64,000 bases of DNA from Rhizobium hidalgonense (GTDB taxonomy: Bacteria; Pseudomonadota; Alphaproteobacteria; Rhizobiales; Rhizobiaceae), in the NCBI RefSeq assembly GCF_002914525.1, contig NZ_LODW01000059.1:248001-312000 (forward strand), in the 5' to 3' direction. Of this stretch, positions 18,067 through 27,004 are shown one piece after another. Below the pieces are notes generated by a model that saw only the letters and a program-made list of their open reading frames with translations, ran no database searches and was not told the origin of the DNA. The translations under genes and the position numbers were made by a program. Position 1 is the first letter of the stretch. Each line of letters opens with the position of its first letter.

Positions 18067-19398
18067 TTATTGACTGCTCATTGATCTCGACAGCAGAACT
18101 TGCTCGCGAAAGGTCATCTTCGGAAGCTTCAGATTATCTCTGGGCAGTAATGTCCGCGCAGAGTGGACGTGACTGTGATGCTCGCCGCCTCTGAGGTGCG
18201 GGCCAGCGTGCAGCTCACCAATCGCGCGTCGACTGAAGTTTCTGCTGATGATCCGTGCGAACTGGCCGCCACTTTCGTCCTGATCGATCGCAAGCATCGT
18301 TCTCGCGACGTCGCCGTAGTCGAGAAAGTCGGGAGCGAGAGTCCACAAGGTTTCCGCCAGATACGTCCCGACGATATCGCGTGCGTCGAGCAGTGCTTCG
18401 ACAAACCCATCAGCGTTCTGCGCAAAAGCACGGTTGAAAGCATGCTGCACCGGCGCCTCGGCTGCCGAATCGAACTCGGCAATATCTGCGAGATCTTCAA
18501 CGGCATGCGAGATCAAGCGGCGCGCCACGAGGCTCTCATGAAAAATGTCGACGAGGATGTCGAATATCGCGCCGGTGAGCGGTTGCGAGAGTTCGTGCTC
18601 ATCCTTCCATCCGTGCGCGAATTCGGCCATCGTCCGTTTGTTGTTTGCCGAGCGTATCTGGCGATGCGGCGAAAATTCCGAAAAGCGCGACAGACGGTTT
18701 GCGAGGTACAGGTTACCGCGCGTCTCCGCGAGAACATTGTCAATCACGGACGGAAAATGCATGGCCGCGATCAGCGACACGCAGTCGGAGAACGCCTCCT
18801 GAAAGCCAAGATATTCGGGATACTCGGTTCCCGGGCGCGGCACGCCCAAGATGCTGAAGATGACCGCGTGCCCCACCTCATGCGCGATGACGTCGAAATC
18901 CAGGCTGAAGGGAAGAACGCGCCCGTCGTTCTCGAACTGGCTCCCAACTTCGAGGAAACCATAGCCGTATTGTGCATTGTCCCATTGCGGCAGGATCGAG
19001 ATTTCCAGGCGGTCATAGTGATCCCGAAAATGCCAGATGAGCGGCTGGCCGAGATAGCGCTCCCATACATCCAGTGTGAACCGCACGCATCCAAAAATAT
19101 GCGCGGCTTCGAAGCCAGCCATCGAAGGTCGGAGATAGTCGAAATTGCCGCACTCGTCGGGGGTGGCGGGCTCGAGGATTTTTCCCGTCCAGGGCGGAAG
19201 CGACATGTACGGCGTGCCGAGCGGCCCGCGATTCACACCGTAAGGACCGGTCTTGCCGACCGGCTCTACAACGAACATGCGATCATCGGCCGGGCCAGCT
19301 GTCAGGCTACCCAACGGCGACGAAACTTCCACGATCTCGGGACGAGATCTAGCATCTTCAAATGGAGGCTGTACATAAAGTCTGAACCGGGCGCCCAT
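18067..19398 (-). CDS. Thermolysin-like (gluzincin) metallopeptidase-like protein
   Basis: A protein of 443 aa. Zinc ligands are visible as HEVGH at residues 173-177 and Glu201 in FQEAFSD (199-205), the HExxH...E arrangement of gluzincins such as M4 peptidases. Upstream, GFEAAHIFGCVRFTLDVWERY (95-115) matches the M4 helix before the active site. H268 in DEHELSQPLTGAIFD fits the substrate-binding His region. No signal peptide or propeptide is seen, so it is either cytoplasmic or exported by a non-Sec route. It is the first gene of a three-gene cassette with lower GC than its surroundings. Confidence 0.75.
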   Translation of the reverse strand: MGARFRLYVQPPFEDARSRPEIVEVSSPLGSLTAGPADDRMFVVEPVGKTGPYGVNRGPLGTPYMSLPPWTGKILEPATPDECGNFDYLRPSMAGFEAAHIFGCVRFTLDVWERYLGQPLIWHFRDHYDRLEISILPQWDNAQYGYGFLEVGSQFENDGRVLPFSLDFDVIAHEVGHAVIFSILGVPRPGTEYPEYLGFQEAFSDCVSLIAAMHFPSVIDNVLAETRGNLYLANRLSRFSEFSPHRQIRSANNKRTMAEFAHGWKDEHELSQPLTGAIFDILVDIFHESLVARRLISHAVEDLADIAEFDSAAEAPVQHAFNRAFAQNADGFVEALLDARDIVGTYLAETLWTLAPDFLDYGDVARTMLAIDQDESGGQFARIISRNFSRRAIGELHAGPHLRGGEHHSHVHSARTLLPRDNLKLPKMTFREQVLLSRSMSSQ

Positions 19399-19514
19399 CC
19401 GCTCCCCCTCAAAAGACTATTATGATTGCCAGTTTAAGTTGACCATCGGCGCTCGTGGGAATTTTAGCAAGTAATAAAATAGAATTACAAATAACCCGCC
19501 AAATGTAAGGGGCG

Positions 19515-21389
19515 TTATTCAGACCGCTCAAGCAATCCCGAATAGCGGGGGTGATCGCGAATGGAATCGAGGTCGGAATCATTCTTGAACCACAGCCGCA
19601 TCTCTGCCCCGACTTGAGGCATCCAAGCCTCGAGCACGTCGATCGCTTGGTCAATTTCGCCAAGCAGCGCATATGTGCAGGCGGCGTTATATTGAATGTT
19701 TATGTCGCTGGGATCAGTCGCCAGGGAGCGGGCCAACCACTCCAATGCCCGATCTCGGATACCGAGAAAGGCCAGCACGGTCGCACCAAGACAGGCAACA
19801 TTGGCATTCTCCGGATGTCGCCGTAGTTCGTCCTCAGCCTTTTTTATCGCGATTCGAGCATAGCTCTCGGCCCTGTCCAGCTGCCCGAGTGACCGAAAGA
19901 CATTCACGAGCATGGTCGGCGCGCCATAGTCTGCAGGCTTGATTTCAGACGCGCGCACAAAGTACGTCGCCGCTTGCTCAAAATGGCCATCGGTAACGCA
20001 AAACTCTGCATAATATCGATTGGCCTCGTGGCAATCGGGGTCGAGCGATAAAGCTCGCTCGAACGAAGAAACCGCCTCGGCGCGATTGCCGGCGACCGCC
20101 AACGCAAACCCCTTGGCCGCATGGGCCTCTGCCAGATTGGGATCGATAGCGAGCGCCTTCGCTGTGTTCGCGAGAATGTCCTCTACCGGAATCCGCATAC
20201 CAAACTGAGACCGAAGGCGGGAATCGCAGACCGCGATTCCCGCGTAGGCGCGAGCATAGTCCGGATCCAATTCTATAGCTCTCGCGAAGCTCTGTCTGGC
20301 CATGAGATGGTTTGAGCGCGAGGCAATGTGATAGTACTCGCGCCCCCTCAGGAAGTGCGTATACGCTTCGACGCTCTCCGTCGGCGCCTGCTCGATTGCC
20401 TCCCTTTCCTCCGGGAGCAGCTTGACCTTTAGTTGCTCGACAATTGCCTTCGTGATCTCGTCTTGCACTTCGAAGATATCGGTCAGGTCGCGGTCGTAAC
20501 GTGCGGCCCAGACGTGGCCGTCGCTGGCAGCGTCGATCAATTCAGCATTGATCCTGACGTGGTTTCCCGCCTTGCGGACGCTGCCCTCTACGATATAGGC
20601 AACCCCGAGCTCCCTGGCGATGCGCTGCAGGTTCTCGCTCCGGCCCTTCCATGTGAAGACAGTGTGGCGGCTCAGCACAAATAGGCCTGAAACATTCGAT
20701 AGATCAGTGATGATGTCCTCGGTGATGCCGTCACTGAAAAACTCCTGGGCGGCGTCGTCGCTGATGTTGGCAAATGGCAGGATTGCAACGGATGGCTTGT
20801 TGACGGGCGCCCGCGTATGGCCGCTTGCGACAGAGGGCACCTCTGCGCCGGAGGCGACGTTGCCCCAATCGGCAAAATAGACATGCACCGGACGGGAAAT
20901 GTTCTTGACGGTCTTTTCGCCCTGGTCTGCGAAATCGAGGCCGAGTTTGTTTCCGACTTCGTGCCGCACAGCCGCCGAACAGGCAATGCCGCCCGGTGCT
21001 GCAAGGGCTTGTAGCCGGACCGCCACATTAATGCCGTCCCCATGAAAGTCATCCGCATCGAAGACGATGTCGCCCAAATTCAAGCCTATTCGAAACGCAA
21101 AGTGCCTGTCGGCTGGAAGCCCCATGTTACGCTCCAGCATGCCGCGTTGGATTTCGACTGCGCATCGTGCAGCACTCAGCACGCTACCGAACTCGACGAG
21201 GAAGCCGTCACCCATCACCTTGATGATACGCCCGTCGTGGGTCGTGACAGCTGGTTCGAAAAGCTCGCGGCGATGCTGCCGAAGGGCTTTAAGCGTCTCC
21301 TCTTCGTTTGCCTCCAAGAGACGGCTGTACCCCACCACATCGGCGGCCAGGATGGCCGTCAATCGTCGCTCGACAAGCTCTGCACACAT
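19515..21389 (-). CDS. Class III adenylate/guanylate cyclase with TolB-like and TPR regions
   Basis: A protein of 624 aa. The N-terminal cyclase catalytic domain (about residues 8-180) has metal-binding Asp in LAADVVGYSR and VMGDGFLVEF, and INVAVRLQALA holds the catalytic Asn/Arg. It is followed by a TolB-N-like segment (SVAILPFANISDDAAQEFFS onward, about 205-330). The C-terminal half is tetratricopeptide repeats (ARAIELDPDYARAYAG; EAVSSFERALSLDPDCHEAN). No membrane segment is seen. This architecture is multiplied in rhizobia, and cAMP-type signalling is the expected output. The ATG at 21389 has GGGGAG 7 nt before it. Confidence 0.9.
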   Translation of the reverse strand: MCAELVERRLTAILAADVVGYSRLLEANEEETLKALRQHRRELFEPAVTTHDGRIIKVMGDGFLVEFGSVLSAARCAVEIQRGMLERNMGLPADRHFAFRIGLNLGDIVFDADDFHGDGINVAVRLQALAAPGGIACSAAVRHEVGNKLGLDFADQGEKTVKNISRPVHVYFADWGNVASGAEVPSVASGHTRAPVNKPSVAILPFANISDDAAQEFFSDGITEDIITDLSNVSGLFVLSRHTVFTWKGRSENLQRIARELGVAYIVEGSVRKAGNHVRINAELIDAASDGHVWAARYDRDLTDIFEVQDEITKAIVEQLKVKLLPEEREAIEQAPTESVEAYTHFLRGREYYHIASRSNHLMARQSFARAIELDPDYARAYAGIAVCDSRLRSQFGMRIPVEDILANTAKALAIDPNLAEAHAAKGFALAVAGNRAEAVSSFERALSLDPDCHEANRYYAEFCVTDGHFEQAATYFVRASEIKPADYGAPTMLVNVFRSLGQLDRAESYARIAIKKAEDELRRHPENANVACLGATVLAFLGIRDRALEWLARSLATDPSDINIQYNAACTYALLGEIDQAIDVLEAWMPQVGAEMRLWFKNDSDLDSIRDHPRYSGLLERSE

Positions 21390-21583
21390 GCCCGTCTCCC
21401 CAACGTGCTGGTGGCAATACTATGCAATTCGAGAAAGCTAGCCAGTAATGTTGCCGGACGAACGTATTACTGACAACTAGAATCTGCCTCTAGCTCGTAA
21501 GAACCTTCGGAGCCGCTTGATTTGAGTGCAGCTTCAAAATTGATAGTGCGGCCCCTCATTACGCGAGATCGCCGGTGCCGGCA

Positions 21584-22654
21584 TCAAGTCTTCGCAGCGG
21601 CAACGCTCTCCCGCAGAATAAGCCTGCTGCGGATGACGGTGCGTACAGCTGCTGTATTTTGCGCCTGGCCGATGGCATCGAGCAGGAGATCGACCGCCGC
21701 GCGCCCCATCTCTTCCACCGGCTGCTCGATCGTCGAGAGCGGCGGTGAAGAGAATTCGCAGACTGGGGAGCCGTCGAAGGAGACGACAGAGAGATCATCG
21801 GGAATGCGCAAGCCTTTCCGCTTGATGCAACTGACAAATGAAATGGCCATGTCATCGCTGGTGGCGATCACCGCTGTCGGCTTTTCGGTCAGTTGCGCGA
21901 AATCCTCTGCCGCCTGCACGCCGATATCGAAACCGTGCTGATAATCGAGACGGCCGCCAGAGCGATGCACTGTCTCCTTTGATAGGCCAGCTGCCTCAAG
22001 CGCTTCGAGCAGGCCGCCATAACGCTCGACGTCGTGATAATTGCCTTCTGGCCCTGCCAGATAGAAGAATCGTCGATGACCCAGTCGGATCAGTTCGGCG
22101 GTCACGTCGCGCACTGCTTCGCGGTCGTTGGTGACCACGCTCTGCAGGCCGGCATCGCTCATGTCGAGCAGCATCGAGACGATCGGCAGGCCGGAACTCG
22201 CCAGCGAGCGCCCGTCGACCTCCGGAAGCTTCGACGACAGAATGATGGCGCCGCGCACGCTGCCGCCGAAGGCGAGGTCGAGTATGTGCCGCTCGGAAAT
22301 CTCGTCGCGATCGAGGTTGGCGATCATCAGGTTGTAGCCGCCCTGGATCAGCGATTTGTTGATGCTTTGCAGCACTTGCGGAATGATCTGCGAGACGCCG
22401 TAATAGAGCGATCCCGGCAGGATGATCATGATGATGTTGGATTTACCGACCCTGAGGCCGCGCGCCATCGCATTGGGGGTGTAGCCGAGCTGCTTGGCCG
22501 CGGCATTGATCTTGGCGCGCGTCTTCTCGTTGACCCGTCCGGGATTGGCGAGCGCGCGGCTGACCGTAGAGATCGCAACGCCGGCAAGCCGAGCGACGTC
22601 GGCCATCAGCGCCCCCGATTGATCCTCTCCCGCCACATCCTTGTTTTTATTCAC
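21584..22654 (-). CDS. LacI-family transcriptional regulator
   Basis: A protein of 356 aa. The HTH at residues 17-42 (MADVARLAGVAISTVSRAL) has a classical hinge (KTRAKINAAAKQLGYTPNAMA), and a periplasmic-binding-like sensor domain follows (SNIIMIILPGSLYYGVSQII; FFYLAGPEGNYHDVER). It is divergent from the isomerase/importer/oxidoreductase operon starting at 22876. Two GCAAACG-type palindromes in the intergenic region are its probable operators. Confidence 0.93.
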   Translation of the reverse strand: MNKNKDVAGEDQSGALMADVARLAGVAISTVSRALANPGRVNEKTRAKINAAAKQLGYTPNAMARGLRVGKSNIIMIILPGSLYYGVSQIIPQVLQSINKSLIQGGYNLMIANLDRDEISERHILDLAFGGSVRGAIILSSKLPEVDGRSLASSGLPIVSMLLDMSDAGLQSVVTNDREAVRDVTAELIRLGHRRFFYLAGPEGNYHDVERYGGLLEALEAAGLSKETVHRSGGRLDYQHGFDIGVQAAEDFAQLTEKPTAVIATSDDMAISFVSCIKRKGLRIPDDLSVVSFDGSPVCEFSSPPLSTIEQPVEEMGRAAVDLLLDAIGQAQNTAAVRTVIRSRLILRESVAAAKT

Positions 22655-22713
22655 GTTTACTTCACTCTCTCGGATGCTTCGGTTTGCAACTGTAAGGCAC
22701 CCAGCGATTTATA

Positions 22714-22725
22714 GCAAACGTTTGC
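22714..22725. promoter_or_regulatory. LacI-type operator 1
   Basis: The perfect palindrome GCAAACGTTTGC with a central CG is the canonical LacI/GalR operator form. It lies 60 bp before the LacI gene start in the divergent region. Confidence 0.65.
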
Positions 22726-22771
22726 CAAAAATCGCTTGCTTAAAAAACCAGCTTGATTATCATCTAGGCAT

Positions 22772-22785
22772 GGCAAACGATTGCC
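22772..22785. promoter_or_regulatory. LacI-type operator 2
   Basis: GGCAAACGATTGCC is a near-perfect copy of operator 1 (12 of 14 symmetric), centred 59 bp from it. Two phased sites could support looping or separate control of the two divergent promoters. Confidence 0.6.
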
Positions 22786-22875
22786 ATTTATTAACGCATT
22801 GAAAAATCGTGGCTTATTGGATGCGGAATTGCTCTTCCGCACCCGGTGGGTCATGCCTTGAGAAATGGACAGGTT

Positions 22876-23829
22876 ATGGCTACTGGCGACAGGCTCCGCT
22901 TCGGCGTCGATCTCGTGACATTCTTCCATCCTGGTTTCTGGGGGGTCGATAGCCATGACGCGATCGTCGCCTATGCGCGCGCCGAACCGCGCGCCTTCTG
23001 GGACAAGCTCCTCGACAGCGTCCAGGCCGCCGGCGTCACCGGGGTCGAGCTGACCTTCTCTCCCTTCAACTGGCAGGATGCGATCAAGCCCTATGGTTCC
23101 GTCGATGCCTTCGCCGCCGAGCTGACAAGACGCGGGCTGACGCTGTGCAGCGGCTTTTTCGCGGAGCTGGAGGCGGCGGGCGACTTTGCCGAGCCCGAGG
23201 CCCAGCGCGCGCTGATCGACAAGGCGGAACGCTATGCCGACTTCCTGAAAGCCTGCGGCAGCGACATCATGGTGATCGGTGCGCCTTTGCGCCAGACGCT
23301 CGGCGCCCAGCCGGTGCAGTTCCATGATTTCGACCGCGCCAAGGTGATTGCCGATTTTCTGAACCGGCTCGGCGCGACCCTCCATGCCAGGGGCGTGCGG
23401 CTGGCGCTGCACACCGAGGCGCATTCGATCTTTGCAGGCGCGCGCGATGTCGATCTGATGATGCTTCTGACCGATCCGGCCTATGTGCATATGTGCCCGG
23501 ACACGGCCCATATCATCGTTGCCGGCTCCGATCCCGTCCAGCTCGTCGATCGCCATCACGAGCGCATGATCATCGCCCATTGGAAGGATGCGATCGGGCC
23601 GATGCCCGCCGACACCCCGATCGACAGGCATATCCATGAACGCCACCAGCCGTATTTCTGCAGCTTCGGGCTCGGACGGGTCGACTGGCCGGCCTGGATC
23701 CGGCTGCTGCGCGACCGGTCCTATGAAGGCTGGGCAATCCTCGAACTCGATGCCGCGCCGGATCCCGTCCGCGACATCGCCAACGGGCTAACGCTCGTCC
23801 GGCAGGCGCTCCTGCCGATCTATCGTTGA
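22876..23829 (+). CDS. Sugar phosphate isomerase/epimerase (xylose-isomerase-like TIM barrel)
   Basis: A protein of 317 aa of the AP-endonuclease-2/IolE fold. It begins LRFGVDLVTFFHPGFWG; metal-binding residues appear in GVELTFSP, LHTEAHSIF, MCPDTAHI and IAHWKDAIG, and the C-terminal AILELDAAPDP holds the last Glu. Such enzymes isomerise or epimerise keto-sugars and inosose-like compounds. The start at 22876 is preferred over the ATG at 22846. It is the first gene of a LacI-controlled operon with a sugar importer and a GMC oxidoreductase, a context seen for 3-keto-sugar catabolism. Confidence 0.88.
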   Translation: MATGDRLRFGVDLVTFFHPGFWGVDSHDAIVAYARAEPRAFWDKLLDSVQAAGVTGVELTFSPFNWQDAIKPYGSVDAFAAELTRRGLTLCSGFFAELEAAGDFAEPEAQRALIDKAERYADFLKACGSDIMVIGAPLRQTLGAQPVQFHDFDRAKVIADFLNRLGATLHARGVRLALHTEAHSIFAGARDVDLMMLLTDPAYVHMCPDTAHIIVAGSDPVQLVDRHHERMIIAHWKDAIGPMPADTPIDRHIHERHQPYFCSFGLGRVDWPAWIRLLRDRSYEGWAILELDAAPDPVRDIANGLTLVRQALLPIYR

Positions 23830-23889
23830 CAGTCACTCCCAAGACAACAAACGCCCCGCAAAGAGGGCATTTTTTCAAGAGGTGGAACG

Positions 23890-25122
23890 ATGAAGACCAT
23901 GATGAAACTTTTTCTGGCCGGCGTGGCATTGGCCGGTCTGTTCGCCTCGGCGCATGCCGAGGACAAACCGACGATCGAGATCATGTCGTCCTGGACGTCG
24001 GGCGGCGAAGCGGCAGCCCTCAACGTCATCAAGTCCGAGTTCGAAAAGCGCGGCGGCGTCTGGAAGGACTCCTCGATCGCTGGATTCGGGGCTGCTGACG
24101 CCGCCTTCCAGAACCGTATCGTTGCCGGTGACGCGCCCGGCGCCAAACAGGGCGTCATCGGTCTTGCCGCCGCCGATTTCGTCAGCCAGGGCCTGTTCAA
24201 TCCGATCGACGACGTCGCTGCCGCCGGCAAATGGGCGGACGCCCTACCGAAATCGATCCATGATCTGATCTCCTATGAAGGCAAGGTCTATCTCGCTCCG
24301 ACCGGCGCCCATGGCGAAAGCTGGGCCTTCTATTCCAAGGAAGCCTTTGGCAAGGCAGGCATTTCAGACGAGCCCAAGAGCTGGGACGAATTCTTCGCCG
24401 ACCTCGACAAGCTGAAGGCTGCCGGCATCGTTCCGGTCGCCTGGGGCGGTCAGCCCTGGCAAGAGACCAAGGTCTTCAACATGATCCTGCTGTCGCAGGT
24501 GGGGATCGACGGTTTCCTGAAGATCTATGTCGACAAAGACAAGAGCCAGGCCTCCGTCGAAGGTGTGAAGAAGACCCTTGCAATCCTCGGCAAGCTGCGC
24601 GGCTATGTCGATGCGGGGGCTGCCGGCCGCAACTGGAACGACGCGACCGCCATGCTGATCACCGCCAAAGCCGGCGTGCAGTTCATGGGCGACTGGGCGA
24701 AGGGCGAATTCACCGTCGCCGGCAAGCAACCGGGCAAGGATTATGGCTGCATGATCGTGCCGGAATCCAACGGCATGGTCTATATCGCCGATGCCCTGTG
24801 GTTCCCCAAGACCAACAATGCCGGGACCGACAAGGCGCAGAAACTTCTCGCTGAAGTCGTGATGGACCCAGCCGTCCAAGTCGAATTCGCCCTCAAAAAG
24901 GGAGCGATTCCGATGCGCTCCGACGTCGACAAGACGAAACTGGATGTCTGCGCCCAGAAGGGTGCTGAGCTGATGGCCGCCGGCGCCATCGTACCGGATC
25001 AGGCGATCGTGCTCACCCCACAGCAGGTCGGGGCGCTCGACGATTTCGTCGATGAATATTGGAGCGGCGGCTCGGACGATGCGGCTTCGTCGGCCGAAAA
25101 CTTCTTTGCCATCTTCGAGTAG
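23890..25122 (+). CDS. Sugar ABC transporter substrate-binding protein (family 1)
   Basis: A protein of 410 aa. The signal peptide MKTMMKLFLAGVALAGLFAS is cleaved near AHA-ED. The mature protein is a large family 1 oligosaccharide receptor (IEIMSSWTSGGEAAALNVIK; VAWGGQPWQETKVF; MGDWAKGEF), the type found with glucose, glucoside and oligosaccharide importers. GAGGTGG precedes the ATG. A 31-nt hairpin lies 9 bp after its stop codon. Confidence 0.93.
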   Translation: MKTMMKLFLAGVALAGLFASAHAEDKPTIEIMSSWTSGGEAAALNVIKSEFEKRGGVWKDSSIAGFGAADAAFQNRIVAGDAPGAKQGVIGLAAADFVSQGLFNPIDDVAAAGKWADALPKSIHDLISYEGKVYLAPTGAHGESWAFYSKEAFGKAGISDEPKSWDEFFADLDKLKAAGIVPVAWGGQPWQETKVFNMILLSQVGIDGFLKIYVDKDKSQASVEGVKKTLAILGKLRGYVDAGAAGRNWNDATAMLITAKAGVQFMGDWAKGEFTVAGKQPGKDYGCMIVPESNGMVYIADALWFPKTNNAGTDKAQKLLAEVVMDPAVQVEFALKKGAIPMRSDVDKTKLDVCAQKGAELMAAGAIVPDQAIVLTPQQVGALDDFVDEYWSGGSDDAASSAENFFAIFE

Positions 25123-25130
25123 GATCGTGA

Positions 25131-25161
25131 CCGTGGCGTCGGCTTGATGTCGGCGCCACGG
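25131..25161 (+). terminator. Hairpin after sugar binding-protein gene
   Basis: Arms CCGTGGCG (25131-25138) and CGCCACGG (25154-25161) form an 8-bp GC-rich stem, 9 bp after the binding-protein stop and before the permease genes, without a U-tract. Confidence 0.55.
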
Positions 25162-25225
25162 CTGTAGACCGTTGCGCTCCACGCGGCGGCGCGAGCCCCG
25201 CTTTCATCCGTCAACGAGCTGGCCG

Positions 25226-26113
25226 ATGCCCATCAAACGCAAGCCCAATCTTTCCTCCACCATCGCGCTGCTGCCGACATGGTTCGTCGCGGTCGTCGTC
25301 TTTATCGGCACCATGGCCTGGTCGATCCGCCTCTCCTTCACCAATTCGACGCTGTTTCCATCCTCGACCTATGTCGGTTTTGCGCAATATTCGAAGCTGT
25401 TCTCATCTGCCAAGTGGCTGGCATCGCTGCAGAACGTGTTGATCTTCGGCCTTCTCTATGTCGCAGGCTGCCTGCTGCTCGGCTTCCTGCTGGCGGCGGC
25501 GCTCGACCGGAAGATCCGTTTCGAAAGCGCCTTTCGGACGATATTCCTCTATCCCTACGCCATGTCCTTCGTGGTGACCGGGTTGATCTGGCAATGGATG
25601 CTCAATCCGACGCTCGGCATCCAGGCGAGTATGCGTTCGCTCGGCTGGGAAAGCTTCGTCCTCGACTGGGTGGTCAATCGCGACATGGCGATCTATGCGC
25701 TGGTGCTTGCCGGCGTCTGGCAGGGCGCCGGACTGGTCATGGTCATTGCGCTTGCCGGCATGCGCGGCATCGAGGCCGAGCAATGGAAGGCGGCGCGCAT
25801 CGACGGCATTCCCGTCTGGCGGATCTATGTCTCGATCATCCTGCCGCAGCTCGGGCCGGCGCTCGCGGCTGCCGGCATGCTGCTCGCCATGGGCGTGATC
25901 AAGACCTATGACATCGTCGTCGCCATGACCAATGGCGGCCCCGGCAATGCGACCGAGGTGCCGGCGAAATTCATCATGGACAATCTGTTCGGCCGCCAGA
26001 ACCTCGGCCTTGCCACTGCAGGCGCGACGGTACTCGTCCTCGGTGTGATCATCGCGGTCGCCCCGTTCCGCTACGCGATGCACATGCGCAACCGGGCGAA
26101 GGGAGGCGCGTGA
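25226..26113 (+). CDS. Sugar ABC transporter permease (MalF/UgpA-like)
   Basis: A protein of 295 aa with six membrane segments. The EAA loop EQWKAARIDGIPVWRIYVSI near residue 200 docks to the ATPase. The start at 25226 (MPIKRKPNL) is chosen; the frame upstream lacks homology. It overlaps the next permease by 1 bp (TGATG). Confidence 0.93.
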   Translation: MPIKRKPNLSSTIALLPTWFVAVVVFIGTMAWSIRLSFTNSTLFPSSTYVGFAQYSKLFSSAKWLASLQNVLIFGLLYVAGCLLLGFLLAAALDRKIRFESAFRTIFLYPYAMSFVVTGLIWQWMLNPTLGIQASMRSLGWESFVLDWVVNRDMAIYALVLAGVWQGAGLVMVIALAGMRGIEAEQWKAARIDGIPVWRIYVSIILPQLGPALAAAGMLLAMGVIKTYDIVVAMTNGGPGNATEVPAKFIMDNLFGRQNLGLATAGATVLVLGVIIAVAPFRYAMHMRNRAKGGA

Positions 26114-26997
26114 TGGTCCATCCTTATCCGAACGGCCCGAAGCCGGCACGCATCACGGCCGGACGCGCCGGCCTCTATGCCTTCCTTGTCGTCGCTGCGC
26201 TTTTCTTCCTTTTGCCGCTCTATACGATGGTGGTGACTTCGCTGAAATCCATGGACGAAATCCGGCTCGGGCAGATCTTCGCCCTACCGGCCAAGCTCGA
26301 TTTTTCCGCCTGGGTTACCGCCTGGTCGGGCGCCTGCATGGGAACGGTCTGTGTCGGCATTCGCAGCGGCTTCTGGAATTCGGTGGCGATCACCCTTCCC
26401 GCGGTCGCACTCTCGGTCTTCATCGGCGCCGTCAACGGCTATGCGCTGTCGCTCTGGCGGCCGCGCGGCGCAAACCTGCTCTTCGGCCTGCTGATGGCCG
26501 GCGGCCTGATCCCCTACCAGATATTCCTCTATCCGATGGTCCGGGCGATGGCGAATATCGATCTCTACAATTCGCTCGCCGGCATCATCCTCGTGCATGT
26601 CATCTTCGGCCTGCCGTTGGTGACGCTGCTCTTCCGCAACTATTTCGTCACCGTGCCGGAAGAGCTTTGCAAGGCGGCGCGCGTCGACGGCGCCGGTTTC
26701 TGGCGCATCTTCTTCGAGATCATGCTGCCGATCGCCGTGCCGATGGTTGTCGTGGTCTCCATGCTGCAATTCACCGGCATCTGGAACGACTTCCTGCTCG
26801 GCCTCGTCTTTGCCGGCCGCGACAACCTGCCGATGACCGTGCAGCTCAACAATATCGTCAACACCACGATGGGCGAGCGAACCTATAACGTGAACATGGC
26901 GGCAACGATCCTAACCGCCCTCGTTCCCCTTGCCATCTATTTCCTGTCCGGCCGCTGGTTCGTCCGCGGTATCGCAGCCGGCGCAGTCAAGGGGTAA
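26113..26997 (+). CDS. Sugar ABC transporter permease (MalG/UgpE-like)
   Basis: A protein of 294 aa. Its six membrane segments start at AGLYAFLVVAALFFLLPLYT. The EAA loop EELCKAARVDGAGFWRIFFE is near residue 185. The ATG at 26113 overlaps the previous stop; an in-frame GTG one codon earlier is less likely. It pairs with the preceding permease. Confidence 0.93.
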   Translation: MVHPYPNGPKPARITAGRAGLYAFLVVAALFFLLPLYTMVVTSLKSMDEIRLGQIFALPAKLDFSAWVTAWSGACMGTVCVGIRSGFWNSVAITLPAVALSVFIGAVNGYALSLWRPRGANLLFGLLMAGGLIPYQIFLYPMVRAMANIDLYNSLAGIILVHVIFGLPLVTLLFRNYFVTVPEELCKAARVDGAGFWRIFFEIMLPIAVPMVVVVSMLQFTGIWNDFLLGLVFAGRDNLPMTVQLNNIVNTTMGERTYNVNMAATILTALVPLAIYFLSGRWFVRGIAAGAVKG

Positions 26998-27004
26998 CGC
27001 TTCC

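Noticed and set aside
18163..19425. 420-codon plus-strand frame opposite the metallopeptidase
   Set aside because: The minus-strand frame has the zinc motif and conserved fold order; the plus frame has neither.
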